Below, one piece after another: positions 25,339-34,395 of a stretch of 64,000 nucleotides of DNA. Origin of the DNA: DASRIA01 sp035650255 (GTDB taxonomy: Bacteria; Actinomycetota; Thermoleophilia; Solirubrobacterales; JBBDJG01); NCBI GenBank assembly GCA_035650255.1, contig DASRIA010000034.1, positions 1-64,000 of the forward strand, read 5' to 3'. Made by a program: the position numbers and the translations under genes. A model generated the notes under the pieces. It worked only from the letters and a program-made list of their open reading frames with translations. It did not search any database and was not told where the DNA came from. The number at the start of each line of letters is the position of its first letter. Within the stretch, counting starts at the first letter, position 1.

Positions 25339-26513
25339 TTCCGGCTGAGCAGCATCGCGATCCCCTGCCCGCCGCCGATGCACAGGGTGACGAGCCCGAG
25401 GTCGTGCTGCTTGCGGTCCATCTCGTAGAGGATCTTCGCCGTGATCACCGAGCCCGTGGCGGCGATCGGATGACCGAGTGCGATCGCCCCGCCGTTCGGG
25501 TTCACCTTGTCGCGGTCCAGGTCGAGGTCCTTGATCACCGCCAGCGACTGCGCCGCAAACGCCTCGTTCAGCTCGATCACGTCCACGTCGCCGAGTGACT
25601 TCCCGGCGCGCTCCATCGCCTTGCGCACCGCCGGGACCGGGCCGATCCCCATGATCCGCGGGTCCACGCCGCAGTACGAGTACGACAGGATGCGCGCCCG
25701 CACCGGGGCGCCCAGCTCCTCCGCCTTCTGCGCCGACATCAGGACCACCGCCGCGCCGGCGTCGTTCATGCCCGACGCGTTGCCGGCTGTCACCGTCCCA
25801 TCGGGCTTGAACACGGGCTTCAGCTTGCCGAGGCCCTCGAGCGAGGCGTCAGGCCGCACGTGCTCGTCGCGGGTGAACTCGCTGGTGCCCTTCTTCGACT
25901 TCAGCTCGATCGGGACGATCTCGTCGTCGAACAGGCCCTGCTCCTGCGCGCGCGCCGCGCGCTGGTGCGACTCGACCGAGAACTCATCCTGTTCCTGGCG
26001 GCTGATGTCGTGCGACTCGGCGAGGTTCTCCGCCGTGACGCCCATGTGGATCTTGTCGAACGGGTCGGTGAGCCCGCCGACCACGGGGTCGACGACTCCG
26101 CTGTCGCCCATCCGCGCGCCCCAGCGCGCATCCGGCATCCAGTAGGGGCCGCGGCTCATCGACTCTGCGCCGCCGGCCACGGCGATGTCGGCCTCGCCGG
26201 TGGCGATCGACTGGGCCGCCGACACGATCGCCTGCACCCCCGTCCCGCACAGCCGGTTGACGGTGAACGCCGGGACCTCCTTGGGCATACCGGCCTTCAT
26301 GCCGACCACCCGCGCCATGTACATGTCCTCGGGCTCGGAGTGGATCACGTTGCCGAACACGACCTGGTCGACCTGCGCCGGGTCGACGCCGGCGCGCTCG
26401 AGCGCCGCGCGCACGGCGGTGGCGCCGAGCTCTGTCGGGGCAACGCCCTTCAGGCTGCCGCCGTAGCGGCCGACGGCGGTGCGTGCGGCGGCGGTGATCA
26501 CGACCTCGTTCAA
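25335..26513 (-). CDS. Acetyl-CoA acetyltransferase (thiolase II)
   Basis: A 392-residue thiolase. The acyl-accepting Cys89 is in NRLCGTGVQAIVSAAQ, the catalytic His in GGAIALGHPIAATGS, and the second cysteine in LCIGGGQGIAML, all at the usual spacing; the GGAESMSRGP loop is also present. It can condense two acetyl-CoA or cleave 3-ketoacyl-CoA. Without a linked hydroxyacyl-CoA dehydrogenase, the direction is unclear. It is divergent from the secreted GH2 enzyme. Confidence 0.94.
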   Translation of the reverse strand: MNEVVITAAARTAVGRYGGSLKGVAPTELGATAVRAALERAGVDPAQVDQVVFGNVIHSEPEDMYMARVVGMKAGMPKEVPAFTVNRLCGTGVQAIVSAAQSIATGEADIAVAGGAESMSRGPYWMPDARWGARMGDSGVVDPVVGGLTDPFDKIHMGVTAENLAESHDISRQEQDEFSVESHQRAARAQEQGLFDDEIVPIELKSKKGTSEFTRDEHVRPDASLEGLGKLKPVFKPDGTVTAGNASGMNDAGAAVVLMSAQKAEELGAPVRARILSYSYCGVDPRIMGIGPVPAVRKAMERAGKSLGDVDVIELNEAFAAQSLAVIKDLDLDRDKVNPNGGAIALGHPIAATGSVITAKILYEMDRKQHDLGLVTLCIGGGQGIAMLLSRN

Positions 26514-26619
26514 AGCTTCCTCCTGGCAAGGGTCCCGCGGGGACCGGGTTGCAATGCAGCTTGAAGCCTAATCGCGAACCGGCGGTTACGGCGGGCCCAC
26601 CCTTTACCTTTTCGGCCTC

Positions 26620-28488
26620 ATGAGCCGCTTCGCAGGGACTGCCTTGCTGTGCTCGCTGCTCGTCTGTGTCGCCGCGACCCCCGCGGCCGCGGCCGACCGG
26701 CCCAAGCCCGGCTCCGTCTACAGGGACGGGCCCTCGGGCCGCTACCTGCTGGACGGCGAGTGGCACCAGCGCGCCGATCCGGCCGATGCCGGCATCGCGC
26801 AGCGGTTCCAGTCGCAGGAGAGCCTTGCCGGCTGGGCGCCCACACGTGTGCCGAACGCGTCCAACGCGGGCAACTTCTCCAACGAGAGCTATCTCGGCAC
26901 CGTCCACTGGTACCGGAAGGACTTCCGCCTCCCACGCGCCTCCGCGGTCGCGAAGTGGGTCCTGCGCTTCGAGTCCGTCAACTACCGCGCTCGGGTGTGG
27001 TTGAACGGCAAGCCGCTCGGGATCCACGTGGGCGCCTACCTGCCCTTCGAGCTGCGGGCCAAGAGCGTGCGGCGCAAGGGCGTCAACCGCCTGGTCGTGC
27101 GCGTCGACAGCCGCCGCCAGAAGTTCGACATCCCGCCCCTGTCGCAGCGCGCCTCGGGCGCGTTCGAGGGCGGGTGGTGGAACTACAACGGGATCCTGCG
27201 CGAGGTCTACCTGCGGCGCGTCGACACCTTCGACTTCCAGCGGGTCGCCTACGAGCCCAGCCTGCGCTGCCGCACGTGCGCGGCGACGGTCCGCGTGCTC
27301 GTCACCGTCAAGAACTTCAACACCCGGGGCGCGACCGCGCGGATCACGGGCCGCTTCGCCGGCCGCAACCTCCGGTTCCGCGCCCATCGCGTGCCGGGGC
27401 GCGGCGAGAGCCGGTTCCGGGCACGGGTGCGCATCCGCAACCCGCGCCTGTGGAGCCCGGAGCGGCCGACGCTGCACACGGGCCGCCTGCAGCTGCGGAC
27501 CTCGAGCGGGCGCATCGTGCAGAAGCACACCGTCCACACCGGCATCCGCGTGCTGCGCGTGAGCCGGCTGGGACGCATCCAGCTCAACTTCCGCGACGTG
27601 AACCTGCGCGGGGCGAGCATGCACGAGGACTCGCTCAGCCGCGGGGCCGCGCTCACGCCGGCGCAGATGCGCGAGAACATCGGTCACCTCCGCGACCTGC
27701 GCGCGACGATCACGCGCTCGCACTACCCCTTCCACCCGTACACGCTCGAGCTTGCCGACCGCTACGGCATCCTCGTGTGGTCGGAGATCCCCGTGTTCCG
27801 CATGGCGAGCCGCCTGTTCGCGATCTCGGAGGTGCGCAACAAGGCCCTGCGCATGCTCCGCACCGAGATCGCCCGCGACGCGAACCATCCGTCGGTGATC
27901 GTGTGGAGCATCGGCAACGAGAACGCCTCGCGGCCCGGCACCGGCCTGCGCAAGTACATCCGCAAAGCCGAGCGCACCGTCAAGGACCTGGACCCGACCC
28001 GGTTGATCGGCCTCGCAACCTCGGGATTCCCGACCGTCGAGAAGCAGCCCATCTACCTCGAGCTCGACGTGCTCGGCATCAACGACTACTTCGGCTGGTA
28101 CAACGGGCCGCGCGGCACGATCGCCGACCGCAACCAGCTCAGTGGCTACCTCAACCGGCTGCACTCCGACTATCCCAACCAGGCGCTGGTGATCACCGAG
28201 TTCGGCGCCGAGGCAAACCGCTCCGGCCCCGTCACCGAGAAGGGCACGTTCGAGTTCCAGGCCGAGTGGCTGCGCTACCACCTGGACGTGTTCGCCACGA
28301 AGCCGTTCGTCAGCGGCGCGCTGATCTGGAACCTGCGCGACTTCCGCGTGAAGCCCGGCTGGGCGGGCGGCAACCCCCTGCCGCATCCGCCCGTCAACGA
28401 GAAGGGGCTGATCGACGACTTCGGGCGCAAGAAGCCCGCGTACTCGATAGTGCGGGGCGTCTACCTCCGTACGGGCCCGTTCAGGTAG
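26620..28488 (+). CDS. Secreted glycoside hydrolase family 2 enzyme
   Basis: A 622-residue exported enzyme. The signal peptide is about residues 1-24 (hydrophobic core TALLCSLLVCVAATPAAA, cleavage near AAA-AD). A jelly-roll sugar-binding domain holds NYRARVWLNGKPLGIHVG; an Ig-like GH2 domain follows; then a TIM barrel with the predicted acid/base Glu434 in WSIGNENAS and the nucleophile Glu527 in VITEFGAEA. RGASMHEDS is the GH2 barrel signature. It resembles beta-glucuronidases/beta-galactosidases. It stands alone, without sugar transport genes. It overlaps the convergent HxlR regulator by 8 bases. Confidence 0.88.
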   Translation: MSRFAGTALLCSLLVCVAATPAAAADRPKPGSVYRDGPSGRYLLDGEWHQRADPADAGIAQRFQSQESLAGWAPTRVPNASNAGNFSNESYLGTVHWYRKDFRLPRASAVAKWVLRFESVNYRARVWLNGKPLGIHVGAYLPFELRAKSVRRKGVNRLVVRVDSRRQKFDIPPLSQRASGAFEGGWWNYNGILREVYLRRVDTFDFQRVAYEPSLRCRTCAATVRVLVTVKNFNTRGATARITGRFAGRNLRFRAHRVPGRGESRFRARVRIRNPRLWSPERPTLHTGRLQLRTSSGRIVQKHTVHTGIRVLRVSRLGRIQLNFRDVNLRGASMHEDSLSRGAALTPAQMRENIGHLRDLRATITRSHYPFHPYTLELADRYGILVWSEIPVFRMASRLFAISEVRNKALRMLRTEIARDANHPSVIVWSIGNENASRPGTGLRKYIRKAERTVKDLDPTRLIGLATSGFPTVEKQPIYLELDVLGINDYFGWYNGPRGTIADRNQLSGYLNRLHSDYPNQALVITEFGAEANRSGPVTEKGTFEFQAEWLRYHLDVFATKPFVSGALIWNLRDFRVKPGWAGGNPLPHPPVNEKGLIDDFGRKKPAYSIVRGVYLRTGPFR

Positions 28489-28804
28489 CGCGCGCCCAGC
28501 GCTTCGCCCAACCGTCCAGCGGCGCCAGCGCCTCATGCAGCCGGGCACCCGTCGTCGTGAGCGCGTAGCCGCCGTCCCCCGCCTCCACGAGCCCGGCGTC
28601 GCGGAGCTCGGTCAAGCGCTGGTTCAGGACGCTCGTCGACATCCGGTCGCATCGCTCGCGCAGCTCGCGGAACGGCAGAGGGCCGTCGCGCAGCTCCCAG
28701 AGCACCCGCAGGGCCCAGCGCCGCCCCAGCAGGTCGAGCGCAGCCATGATGGGTCTCCCGGTGCGGGAGCCCCTGACGGGTGTGCCCGGCTTGGGAGTCG
28801 TCAT
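28481..28804 (-). CDS. HxlR-family transcriptional regulator
   Basis: A 107-residue winged-helix regulator: ALDLLGRRWALRVLWELRDG, FRELRERCDRMSTSVLNQRL and the wing GGYALTTTGARLHEAL are the HxlR signature. These one-domain dimers often sense thiols, aldehydes or quinones; no conserved N-terminal cysteine is seen here, so the sensing mode is unknown. The start was set at the first Met before the domain. It is divergent from the CMD-family gene, and a 17-base palindrome lies between, which probably serves as its operator. Confidence 0.88.
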   Translation of the reverse strand: MTTPKPGTPVRGSRTGRPIMAALDLLGRRWALRVLWELRDGPLPFRELRERCDRMSTSVLNQRLTELRDAGLVEAGDGGYALTTTGARLHEALAPLDGWAKRWARAT

Positions 28805-28837
28805 CTTGCGCTTCGATTTCCGAAATAGTACGCTTGC

Positions 28838-28854
28838 GCTTCGATAATCGAAGC
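28838..28854. promoter_or_regulatory. Probable HxlR operator palindrome
   Basis: GCTTCGAT-A-ATCGAAGC is a perfect 8+8 inverted repeat. A weaker copy, GCGCTTCGAT with a CGAA partner, lies about 20 bases away at about 28809-28825, nearer the regulator gene. Together they fill the 66-base gap between divergent start codons, suggesting two dimers and repression of both genes. Confidence 0.6.
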
Positions 28855-28870
28855 ATAGAGGAGGCCGCCG

Positions 28871-29434
28871 ATGACCACGCAGACCACCCCGCGAGTCGAG
28901 CCGGTAGCGGAGCCCTACGAACCCGAGATCGCGGAGACGCTGCGCCGCATGATGCCGCCGGGCGTGGAGCCTCTGAAGCTCTTCCGGACCGTCGCGCACA
29001 ACCCCGCCATCCTGGAGCGCTTCCGTAAGACCGGCTCGTACATCCTCAACTTCGGGCGGATCGAGCCGCTCGAGCGCGAGATCGTGATCCACCGCACCAC
29101 CGCGCGCAACGGGTGCGAGTACGAATGGGGCGTGCACGTCGTGGCGTTCGGCCGGCCGCTCGGGCTCAGCGAGGAGCAGCTGCGCGCCACCGTGCACGGA
29201 TCCGCGGACGACAACGTGTGGTCGGAGCGCCAGGCCCTGCTGGTGCGCCTCGTGGACGAGCTGCACGACACCGGGACGGTGTCGGACGCGCTGTGGGCAA
29301 AGCTCGCGGCAGAGTGGGAGCCGCCCGACCTGGTCGAGCTCGTCGCCACGGTCGGCTTCTACCATCTGGTCTCCTTCACGGCGAATGCCTGCGGCGTGCA
29401 GCTCGAGGACTACGCCGAGCGATTTCCCGCATGA
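28871..29434 (+). CDS. Carboxymuconolactone decarboxylase (AhpD-like) family protein
   Basis: A 187-residue protein of the CMD/AhpD superfamily. The active-site region is ARNGCEYEWGVHVV: one cysteine and the following histidine are kept, but the second cysteine of the AhpD CxxC peroxidase motif is replaced (C-E-Y-E-W), so thiol peroxidase activity is not expected. Such CEYEW proteins are often called gamma-carboxymuconolactone decarboxylase-like. The substrate is unknown. The divergent HxlR regulator and palindrome suggest it is induced by a specific small molecule. Confidence 0.85.
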   Translation: MTTQTTPRVEPVAEPYEPEIAETLRRMMPPGVEPLKLFRTVAHNPAILERFRKTGSYILNFGRIEPLEREIVIHRTTARNGCEYEWGVHVVAFGRPLGLSEEQLRATVHGSADDNVWSERQALLVRLVDELHDTGTVSDALWAKLAAEWEPPDLVELVATVGFYHLVSFTANACGVQLEDYAERFPA

Positions 29435-29451
29435 GCGGATAGCTTTGCGGC

Positions 29452-30372
29452 ATGCGCCGCCCGCTGCTGCTCGTGATCGCCGCGCTCGCCGTGCTGCTCG
29501 CGGTGAACACCGTCGTGACGGACCGCGACACCGAGCCGGCCAAGGCGGACGCCGGCCGCGTCCTGGACCTCCCCGGCGGTGACCTGCAGGTCCGCGAAGA
29601 CGGGCCGCGCGAAGCACCCAACCTGATCCTGCTGCACGGCTTTGCCGGCTCGATCGGGTGGTGGGACGAGCTGATCCCGGCGCTGGCGCGCGATTATCAC
29701 GTGATCACGTTCGACCTGCTGGGCCACGGCGGCTCCGCGAAGCCACGCGACGGCTACGGGATGGAGGAACAGGCGCGGCGGGTCAGCCTGGCCCTCGACC
29801 AGCTCGGCGTCCGCCGGGCGGCGATCGTCGCCCACTCCATGGGCGGCGCTGTCGCGACGGCGCTGGTCGAGGTGCGGCGGCAGCTCGTCGACTCGCTCGT
29901 GATCCTCGACACCGGACCCGACAAGGAGGACTCGAGCCTGCCGTTCACCGCCCAGCTCGGTTTCGTGCCCGTGCTCGGCGAGGCGATCCGCCGCGTGGTG
30001 CCCGACGCCATGATCCGCAACGGGCTCGAATCGGCGTTCGCGGACGGGTTCGACGTCCCGGACCGCTTCGTCGACGACTTCAGGGACATGACCTACACGT
30101 CGTACGACGCCTCGCATCACGCCGTCGACGACTACCGCGAGGAGCGGGGCCTCGACGAGCGACTGGCCGGCGAGCGCGTCCCGATGCTCGTGATCTTCGG
30201 AGCGCGCGACGAGATCGCCGATCCCGGCTCGGCGCAGGAGTACCGCGTCGTGCCGGGGGCGCGCATCGTCCTCATGGACGGCGTCGGCCACTCACCCCAC
30301 GTCGAGAAGCCGGACGAGACCGCGCGCCTCGTCCTCAGCTTCCTCGACCGGCGACGGTCAGCTAGCGGCTGA
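29452..30372 (+). CDS. Membrane-anchored or exported alpha/beta hydrolase
   Basis: A 306-residue hydrolase. The first 23 residues (MRRPLLLVIAALAVLLAVNT) form a positively charged start and hydrophobic stretch without a clear cleavage site, so an N-terminal membrane anchor is likely. The fold follows: ILLHGFAG, the nucleophile elbow AHSMGGAV, acid in GARDEIAD and the histidine in GVGHSPHVEKP; the triad is complete. It resembles esterases or C-C bond hydrolases; the substrate is unknown. Its end overlaps the convergent superoxide dismutase gene by 15 bases. Confidence 0.85.
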   Translation: MRRPLLLVIAALAVLLAVNTVVTDRDTEPAKADAGRVLDLPGGDLQVREDGPREAPNLILLHGFAGSIGWWDELIPALARDYHVITFDLLGHGGSAKPRDGYGMEEQARRVSLALDQLGVRRAAIVAHSMGGAVATALVEVRRQLVDSLVILDTGPDKEDSSLPFTAQLGFVPVLGEAIRRVVPDAMIRNGLESAFADGFDVPDRFVDDFRDMTYTSYDASHHAVDDYREERGLDERLAGERVPMLVIFGARDEIADPGSAQEYRVVPGARIVLMDGVGHSPHVEKPDETARLVLSFLDRRRSASG

Positions 30373-30960
30373 GTACCCCTCCGCCACCTTGGACCAGTTG
30401 ACGGTGTTCCACCACGCGTCGATGTAGTCCGGGCGGCGGTTCTGGTACTTCAGGTAGTACGCGTGCTCCCACACGTCCACGCCCAGCAGGGGCGTCTGGC
30501 CGTCGGAGATGGGGTTGTCCTGGTTGGCCGTCGAGACCACGGCCAGGCCGCTGCCGTCGTGCACCAGCCACGACCACCCGGAGCCGAACCGGTTCACGCC
30601 CGCATCCTTGAGCTGGGCCTGGAAGTCGGAAAACGACCCGAACGCCTTCTCGATCGCGCCAGCGAGGTCGCCCGCAGGCTCCCCGCCGCCGTCGGGGCTC
30701 ATCCACTCCCAGAACAGCGAATGGTTGTAGTGGCCGCCCCCGTTGTTGCGCACCGCAGTGGCCTTGTCGCCCAGCTTGTCGAGGTTGCGGAGCACCTCCT
30801 CGATCGGCTTGTCGGCCCATTCCGTTCCCTCGAGCGCTGCGTTCACCTTGTCGACGTAGGCCTGATGGTGCTTGTCGTGGTGCAGCTTCATCGTCTGCTC
30901 GTCGATGTGCGGCTCGAGCGCGTTGTAGTTGTACGGAAGATCAGGAACGCTGTAGGCCAT
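30358..30960 (-). CDS. sodA: Superoxide dismutase (Mn type)
   Basis: A 200-residue Fe/Mn-family dismutase. The metal ligands are the histidine in MKLHHDKHHQ, the histidine in HYNHSLFW, and Asp and His in DVWEHAYY. The pair GGGHYNH (rather than the AAQ form) and the downstream NQDNP glutamine are the pattern typical of manganese enzymes. It removes superoxide in the cytoplasm. The start MAYSVPDLPYNYNALEPHID is typical and has AAGGAG upstream. An MMPL exporter lies upstream on the same strand. Confidence 0.95.
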   Translation of the reverse strand: MAYSVPDLPYNYNALEPHIDEQTMKLHHDKHHQAYVDKVNAALEGTEWADKPIEEVLRNLDKLGDKATAVRNNGGGHYNHSLFWEWMSPDGGGEPAGDLAGAIEKAFGSFSDFQAQLKDAGVNRFGSGWSWLVHDGSGLAVVSTANQDNPISDGQTPLLGVDVWEHAYYLKYQNRRPDYIDAWWNTVNWSKVAEGYSAAS

Positions 30961-31006
30961 CTGCGGGCTCCTTTGTCCGGGGACGAGAGATCCTAGCGAG
31001 AGCCGG

Positions 31007-33232
31007 TCAGGCGATCCGGGCCGGCTCGCGGGCGGGCTCTTCCTCGGAAGGCGCCTCGCCGACGAGACTGCCTCCCGTGGGACTCGAGGGCCACCAGACC
31101 TTGTCACCGATCAGCTCCACGGCGGCCGGCACCATCATCGTCCTCACGATGAACGTGTCGAGCAGGATGCCGAGCGCGACCATGAACCCGAGGTCGAACG
31201 CGAACGTCACGGGCAGCGTCATGAGCACGGAGAACGTGCCCGCGAGGATCAGGCCGGCGCTCGTGATCACCGGCCCCGTCGCATTCAGCGCGCGCAGCAT
31301 CCCCTCCCGCGTGCCGAAGCGGCGCGCCTCTTCGCGCACGCGGCTCATGAGGAAGATCGTGTAGTCGATGCCGAGCGCCACGAGGAAGATGAAGGCGAAC
31401 GTCGGCAACCCGTTGTCGATGCCCGCGTCCCCCACGACGTAGCGGATGAAGAGCAGGGAGATACCGAAGGTCCCGAGGAAGGACACGATCACGGACGCGA
31501 TCAGGACGAGTGGCGCGACGATCGCCTGCAGGAGGACCGCGAGGATCACCGCGATCACCACCAGCGCAATCGGCACGATCACCTTCAGGTCGCGCGCGGA
31601 CGCCTTGTCGTAGTCGTACTGGATCGACGTGCCCCCGCCGGTGAGCGCATCGACGCCCGCCGGCAACCCGTCCAGGCGCTCGCGCAGCTCGCGCGCCTGG
31701 ACGAGCGCGCCCTTCATGTACGGGTCGTCCTCGAAGACGACGTCGACGCGCGCGATCCGCCCGTCGGTGGAGCGGCCCTGCACAGGCGTCACGTCCGCCA
31801 CGCCTTCGCCTTGCGCCGCCAGCCGCCGCGCGGCCTCGACATCCTGCGGGCGGATGCGGGCGTCCTCGCGCCTCACCAGCACGGTGGTCGGCGCGAGCGC
31901 CCCGGCCGGCAGAGCACGCTCGAGCACCCGGAAGCCGTCGACGCTCTCCGTCTGCTTCTTGAAGAACGTCGTGGTGCTGTAGTCCTCCTTGTAGGCGAGG
32001 AGGCCGAGACCGCCGGCCAAGAAGAACACCAGGGTGGCGCCGAGCGCGAGCCCCGGCCGCTGCAGCACCCGGTCGCCGATGCGACGCCAGATGCCCGTGC
32101 GTTCGGTCACGACGTGCTCAGGGTCGTATGCCACGACCTGCCTGCGCGGCCAGAAGGCCTTGCGGCCGCCGATGGTCAGCATCGCGGGCAGCAGCGTCAG
32201 GCCCGCCGCCAACACGCACGCGACGCCGATCGCCGCGACCGGCCCGAGCGAGTGGACCGACCCGTTCTCCGCCAGCAGGAGCACGAGCATCGAAATCGAG
32301 ACCGTCAAGCCGCTGGCCAGGATGGCGGGGCCGGTGCGCGTGAGCGCGTGCGCCATCGCCTCGTGCTTGTCCTGGTACATGCGCAGCTCCTCCCGGTACC
32401 GAGACACGAGCAGCAGGCAGTAGTCGGTCCCCACGCCGAACATCAGGACCACGAAGATGCTGGTGGCGTTGTCGCTCACCGTTGCACCCGATTTCGCGTA
32501 GAAATAGATGAACGCCTGGGCGACCATGTAGGCGAAGCCGACCACGAGGATCGGCATCAGCGCGATGGCAGGCGAGCGGTAGATCGCGCCCAGCAGGACC
32601 AGCACCAGCAGCACCGTCGCGAGCAGCAGCTTTGCGTCGAGGCTTCCGAACACCTCCTCGGCGTCCGTGTTGAAGCCGACCTCGCCGGTCACGTAGGCCT
32701 CGAGGCCGGCGGGCCTGGCGCTGTCGGTGATCTCCCGCAGCTCCTTGCCCCAGTCCGCGACCTGGTCGTTGTCCTCCGGGAACGTGACCACCGTGTAGGC
32801 GACCTCGCCGTCCCCGGCGACGAGTCCCTGCGGCGCGCCCGGCTCGAACGGCACCGCCGGCAGGCCCACGGTCGGCAACTGCCGCGCCGCCAGCCGCCCA
32901 TCGAGCGAGATCTTGCGCTTGTCGCGGTCCGTGAGGCCGCCGGGCCGCCGGTAGACGATCAGCGCCTCGGTCGTCTTGCCCTCCGGAAAGCGCTCGTTCA
33001 GCAGCCGCAGCACCTGCGTGGACTCGGCGTTGTCCGGCAGGAAGCTCTCGGTGTCGTTGTTCGTCTCGTCCGCGAGCTTGCCGCCCGGCCCGGCGAGAGC
33101 GACGGCCAGCACGATCCACACGGCTATGACGAGCCACTTGGTCCTACGTCCGGTTACGAATGCAGCGAGAGGTCTCACGTTGGTGAGGATGTGCGGCGGT
33201 GCCGGGCGGTAAGTGAGACTAACACGGCCCAA
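31007..33232 (-). CDS. MMPL/RND-family transporter
   Basis: About 741 residues with the MMPL layout: one helix, a large extracytoplasmic loop (about residues 45-185), five helices, then the same again. Proton-relay signatures are GTDYCLLLVSRYREE in the first half and GIDYTIFLMSRVREEARR in the second. Members export lipids or other hydrophobic molecules in actinobacteria. The TTG at 33232 is preferred because GAAGGAGG lies 5 bases before it; a GTG at 33238 overlaps that site, and a later GTG at 33178 has none. The substrate is unknown. Confidence 0.92.
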   Translation of the reverse strand: MGRVSLTYRPAPPHILTNVRPLAAFVTGRRTKWLVIAVWIVLAVALAGPGGKLADETNNDTESFLPDNAESTQVLRLLNERFPEGKTTEALIVYRRPGGLTDRDKRKISLDGRLAARQLPTVGLPAVPFEPGAPQGLVAGDGEVAYTVVTFPEDNDQVADWGKELREITDSARPAGLEAYVTGEVGFNTDAEEVFGSLDAKLLLATVLLVLVLLGAIYRSPAIALMPILVVGFAYMVAQAFIYFYAKSGATVSDNATSIFVVLMFGVGTDYCLLLVSRYREELRMYQDKHEAMAHALTRTGPAILASGLTVSISMLVLLLAENGSVHSLGPVAAIGVACVLAAGLTLLPAMLTIGGRKAFWPRRQVVAYDPEHVVTERTGIWRRIGDRVLQRPGLALGATLVFFLAGGLGLLAYKEDYSTTTFFKKQTESVDGFRVLERALPAGALAPTTVLVRREDARIRPQDVEAARRLAAQGEGVADVTPVQGRSTDGRIARVDVVFEDDPYMKGALVQARELRERLDGLPAGVDALTGGGTSIQYDYDKASARDLKVIVPIALVVIAVILAVLLQAIVAPLVLIASVIVSFLGTFGISLLFIRYVVGDAGIDNGLPTFAFIFLVALGIDYTIFLMSRVREEARRFGTREGMLRALNATGPVITSAGLILAGTFSVLMTLPVTFAFDLGFMVALGILLDTFIVRTMMVPAAVELIGDKVWWPSSPTGGSLVGEAPSEEEPAREPARIA

Positions 33233-33273
33233 CCGCACCTCCTTCGAGCTCGACTACGCGTAGGCTTGCGGGC

Positions 33274-34395
33274 GTGAACCCCGCCCGGCTCCCCCTCCGC
33301 GACCGGCTCGAGATGATGCTGGTGAACGGCCTGCGGAGGCTGCCGTCGAGGGCTCAGCTCCTGCTTGGCGGCCCTCGGCCGGTCCGCGTCGACGGCCAGC
33401 AGCTGGAGCCCGACATCCAGCTCATGCTGAGGCTGATGAAGCTCTCCGGCCGGTCCCGGTTCGAGGACCTGCCGGTGGCCGAAGCACGCGCGGAGATCAG
33501 GCGCGAGGCCGCCCTGTATTCGGGCGCCACGATCCCGCTGGAGCGAGTCGACGAGGTCGAGGTCCCCGGCGCCGCCGGCGCCCTGGCCGCCCGTCTCTAC
33601 TCGCCCGCGGGCATCCCGTCACCCGCGCCGCTACTCGTCTACCTGCACGGCGGCGGCTGGGTCGTGGGGGACCTCGACACGCACGACCAGCCGTGCCGGT
33701 TCCTGGCGAAGCACGCGAGCGTGCGCGTCCTGTCGGTGGACTACCGGCTCGCGCCCGAGCATCCGTTCCCCGCTGCGGTCGAGGACGCGGTCGCAGCAGT
33801 CCGTCACGCGATCTCCGAGGCGGACCGCTTCGGCGCCGACCCCGCGCGCGTCGGGGTGGGCGGCGACAGCGCCGGCGGCAACCTGTCCGCGGCCGCGGCG
33901 CGCCTGCTGGCGATCGAGGGCGGGCCGGCTCCCGCCTTCCAGCTGCTGATCTATCCCGTCACGGACCTGACGCGCAAGCGCGAGTCGTATCGCCTGTTCA
34001 GCGAGGGCTTCTTCCTCACCGAGCGCCAGATGGACTGGTACCGGGACCACTACCTGGCCGCAGAATCGGACGCGAGCGACCCGCGCGCCTCCCCGATCCT
34101 GGCCTCACACCTCGCGGGCCTGCCACCGGCCCATGTCGTGACGGCCGGCTTCGATGTCCTGCGCGACGAGGGTGAGGAGTACGCGTCGCTGCTACGTGAC
34201 GCCGGCGTGCCGGTCACGACGGCGCGCGAGCCAGGCCTGATCCACGGCTTCACGCACGGCGCGGAGACGGCGCCGGCGCCGCGCCGGGCCATGCTCGGCA
34301 TCGCCGCGGCGTTGAAGGCGGGCCTGGCCGCTCCGGCTCAGGCCGCGTCGGCCGCGCGCGACGGCGCGGTCAGCCAGTCGCGCAGCCGCTCGTAG
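33274..34395 (+). CDS. Alpha/beta hydrolase of the hormone-sensitive lipase (Aes) family
   Basis: A 373-residue esterase. The oxyanion motif is YLHGGGWVVGD, the nucleophile is in GGDSAGGNLSAAAARL, the acid in AGFDVLRDEG and the histidine in IHGFTH: a full HSL-family triad. YRLAPEHPFPA is the following conserved block. It likely cleaves short acyl esters. The start is GTG. Upstream is the divergent MMPL gene; downstream its last 58 bases overlap the convergent lipase, an unusually long coding overlap. Confidence 0.9.
   Translation: MNPARLPLRDRLEMMLVNGLRRLPSRAQLLLGGPRPVRVDGQQLEPDIQLMLRLMKLSGRSRFEDLPVAEARAEIRREAALYSGATIPLERVDEVEVPGAAGALAARLYSPAGIPSPAPLLVYLHGGGWVVGDLDTHDQPCRFLAKHASVRVLSVDYRLAPEHPFPAAVEDAVAAVRHAISEADRFGADPARVGVGGDSAGGNLSAAAARLLAIEGGPAPAFQLLIYPVTDLTRKRESYRLFSEGFFLTERQMDWYRDHYLAAESDASDPRASPILASHLAGLPPAHVVTAGFDVLRDEGEEYASLLRDAGVPVTTAREPGLIHGFTHGAETAPAPRRAMLGIAAALKAGLAAPAQAASAARDGAVSQSRSRS

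Noticed and set aside
24076..25383. N-terminal extension of the aldehyde dehydrogenase frame reaching 25383
   Set aside because: The extension runs opposite the SCP2 and methyltransferase genes and has no similarity. The ALDH similarity starts at the ATG at 24075, coupled to the SCP2 stop.
33254..33263. Palindrome CTACGCGTAG before the HSL-type esterase, with a similar CTACGCG-A-CGCGTAG at 8044-8058
   Set aside because: The second copy lies inside a glycosyltransferase gene, and both are short CG-rich palindromes likely by chance. Two sites do not make a regulon.
30961..33277. Long plus-strand frames opposite the MMPL transporter
   Set aside because: Composition is that of antisense shadow (Arg/His/Gln-rich), and the minus-strand frame has transmembrane helices and MMPL motifs.
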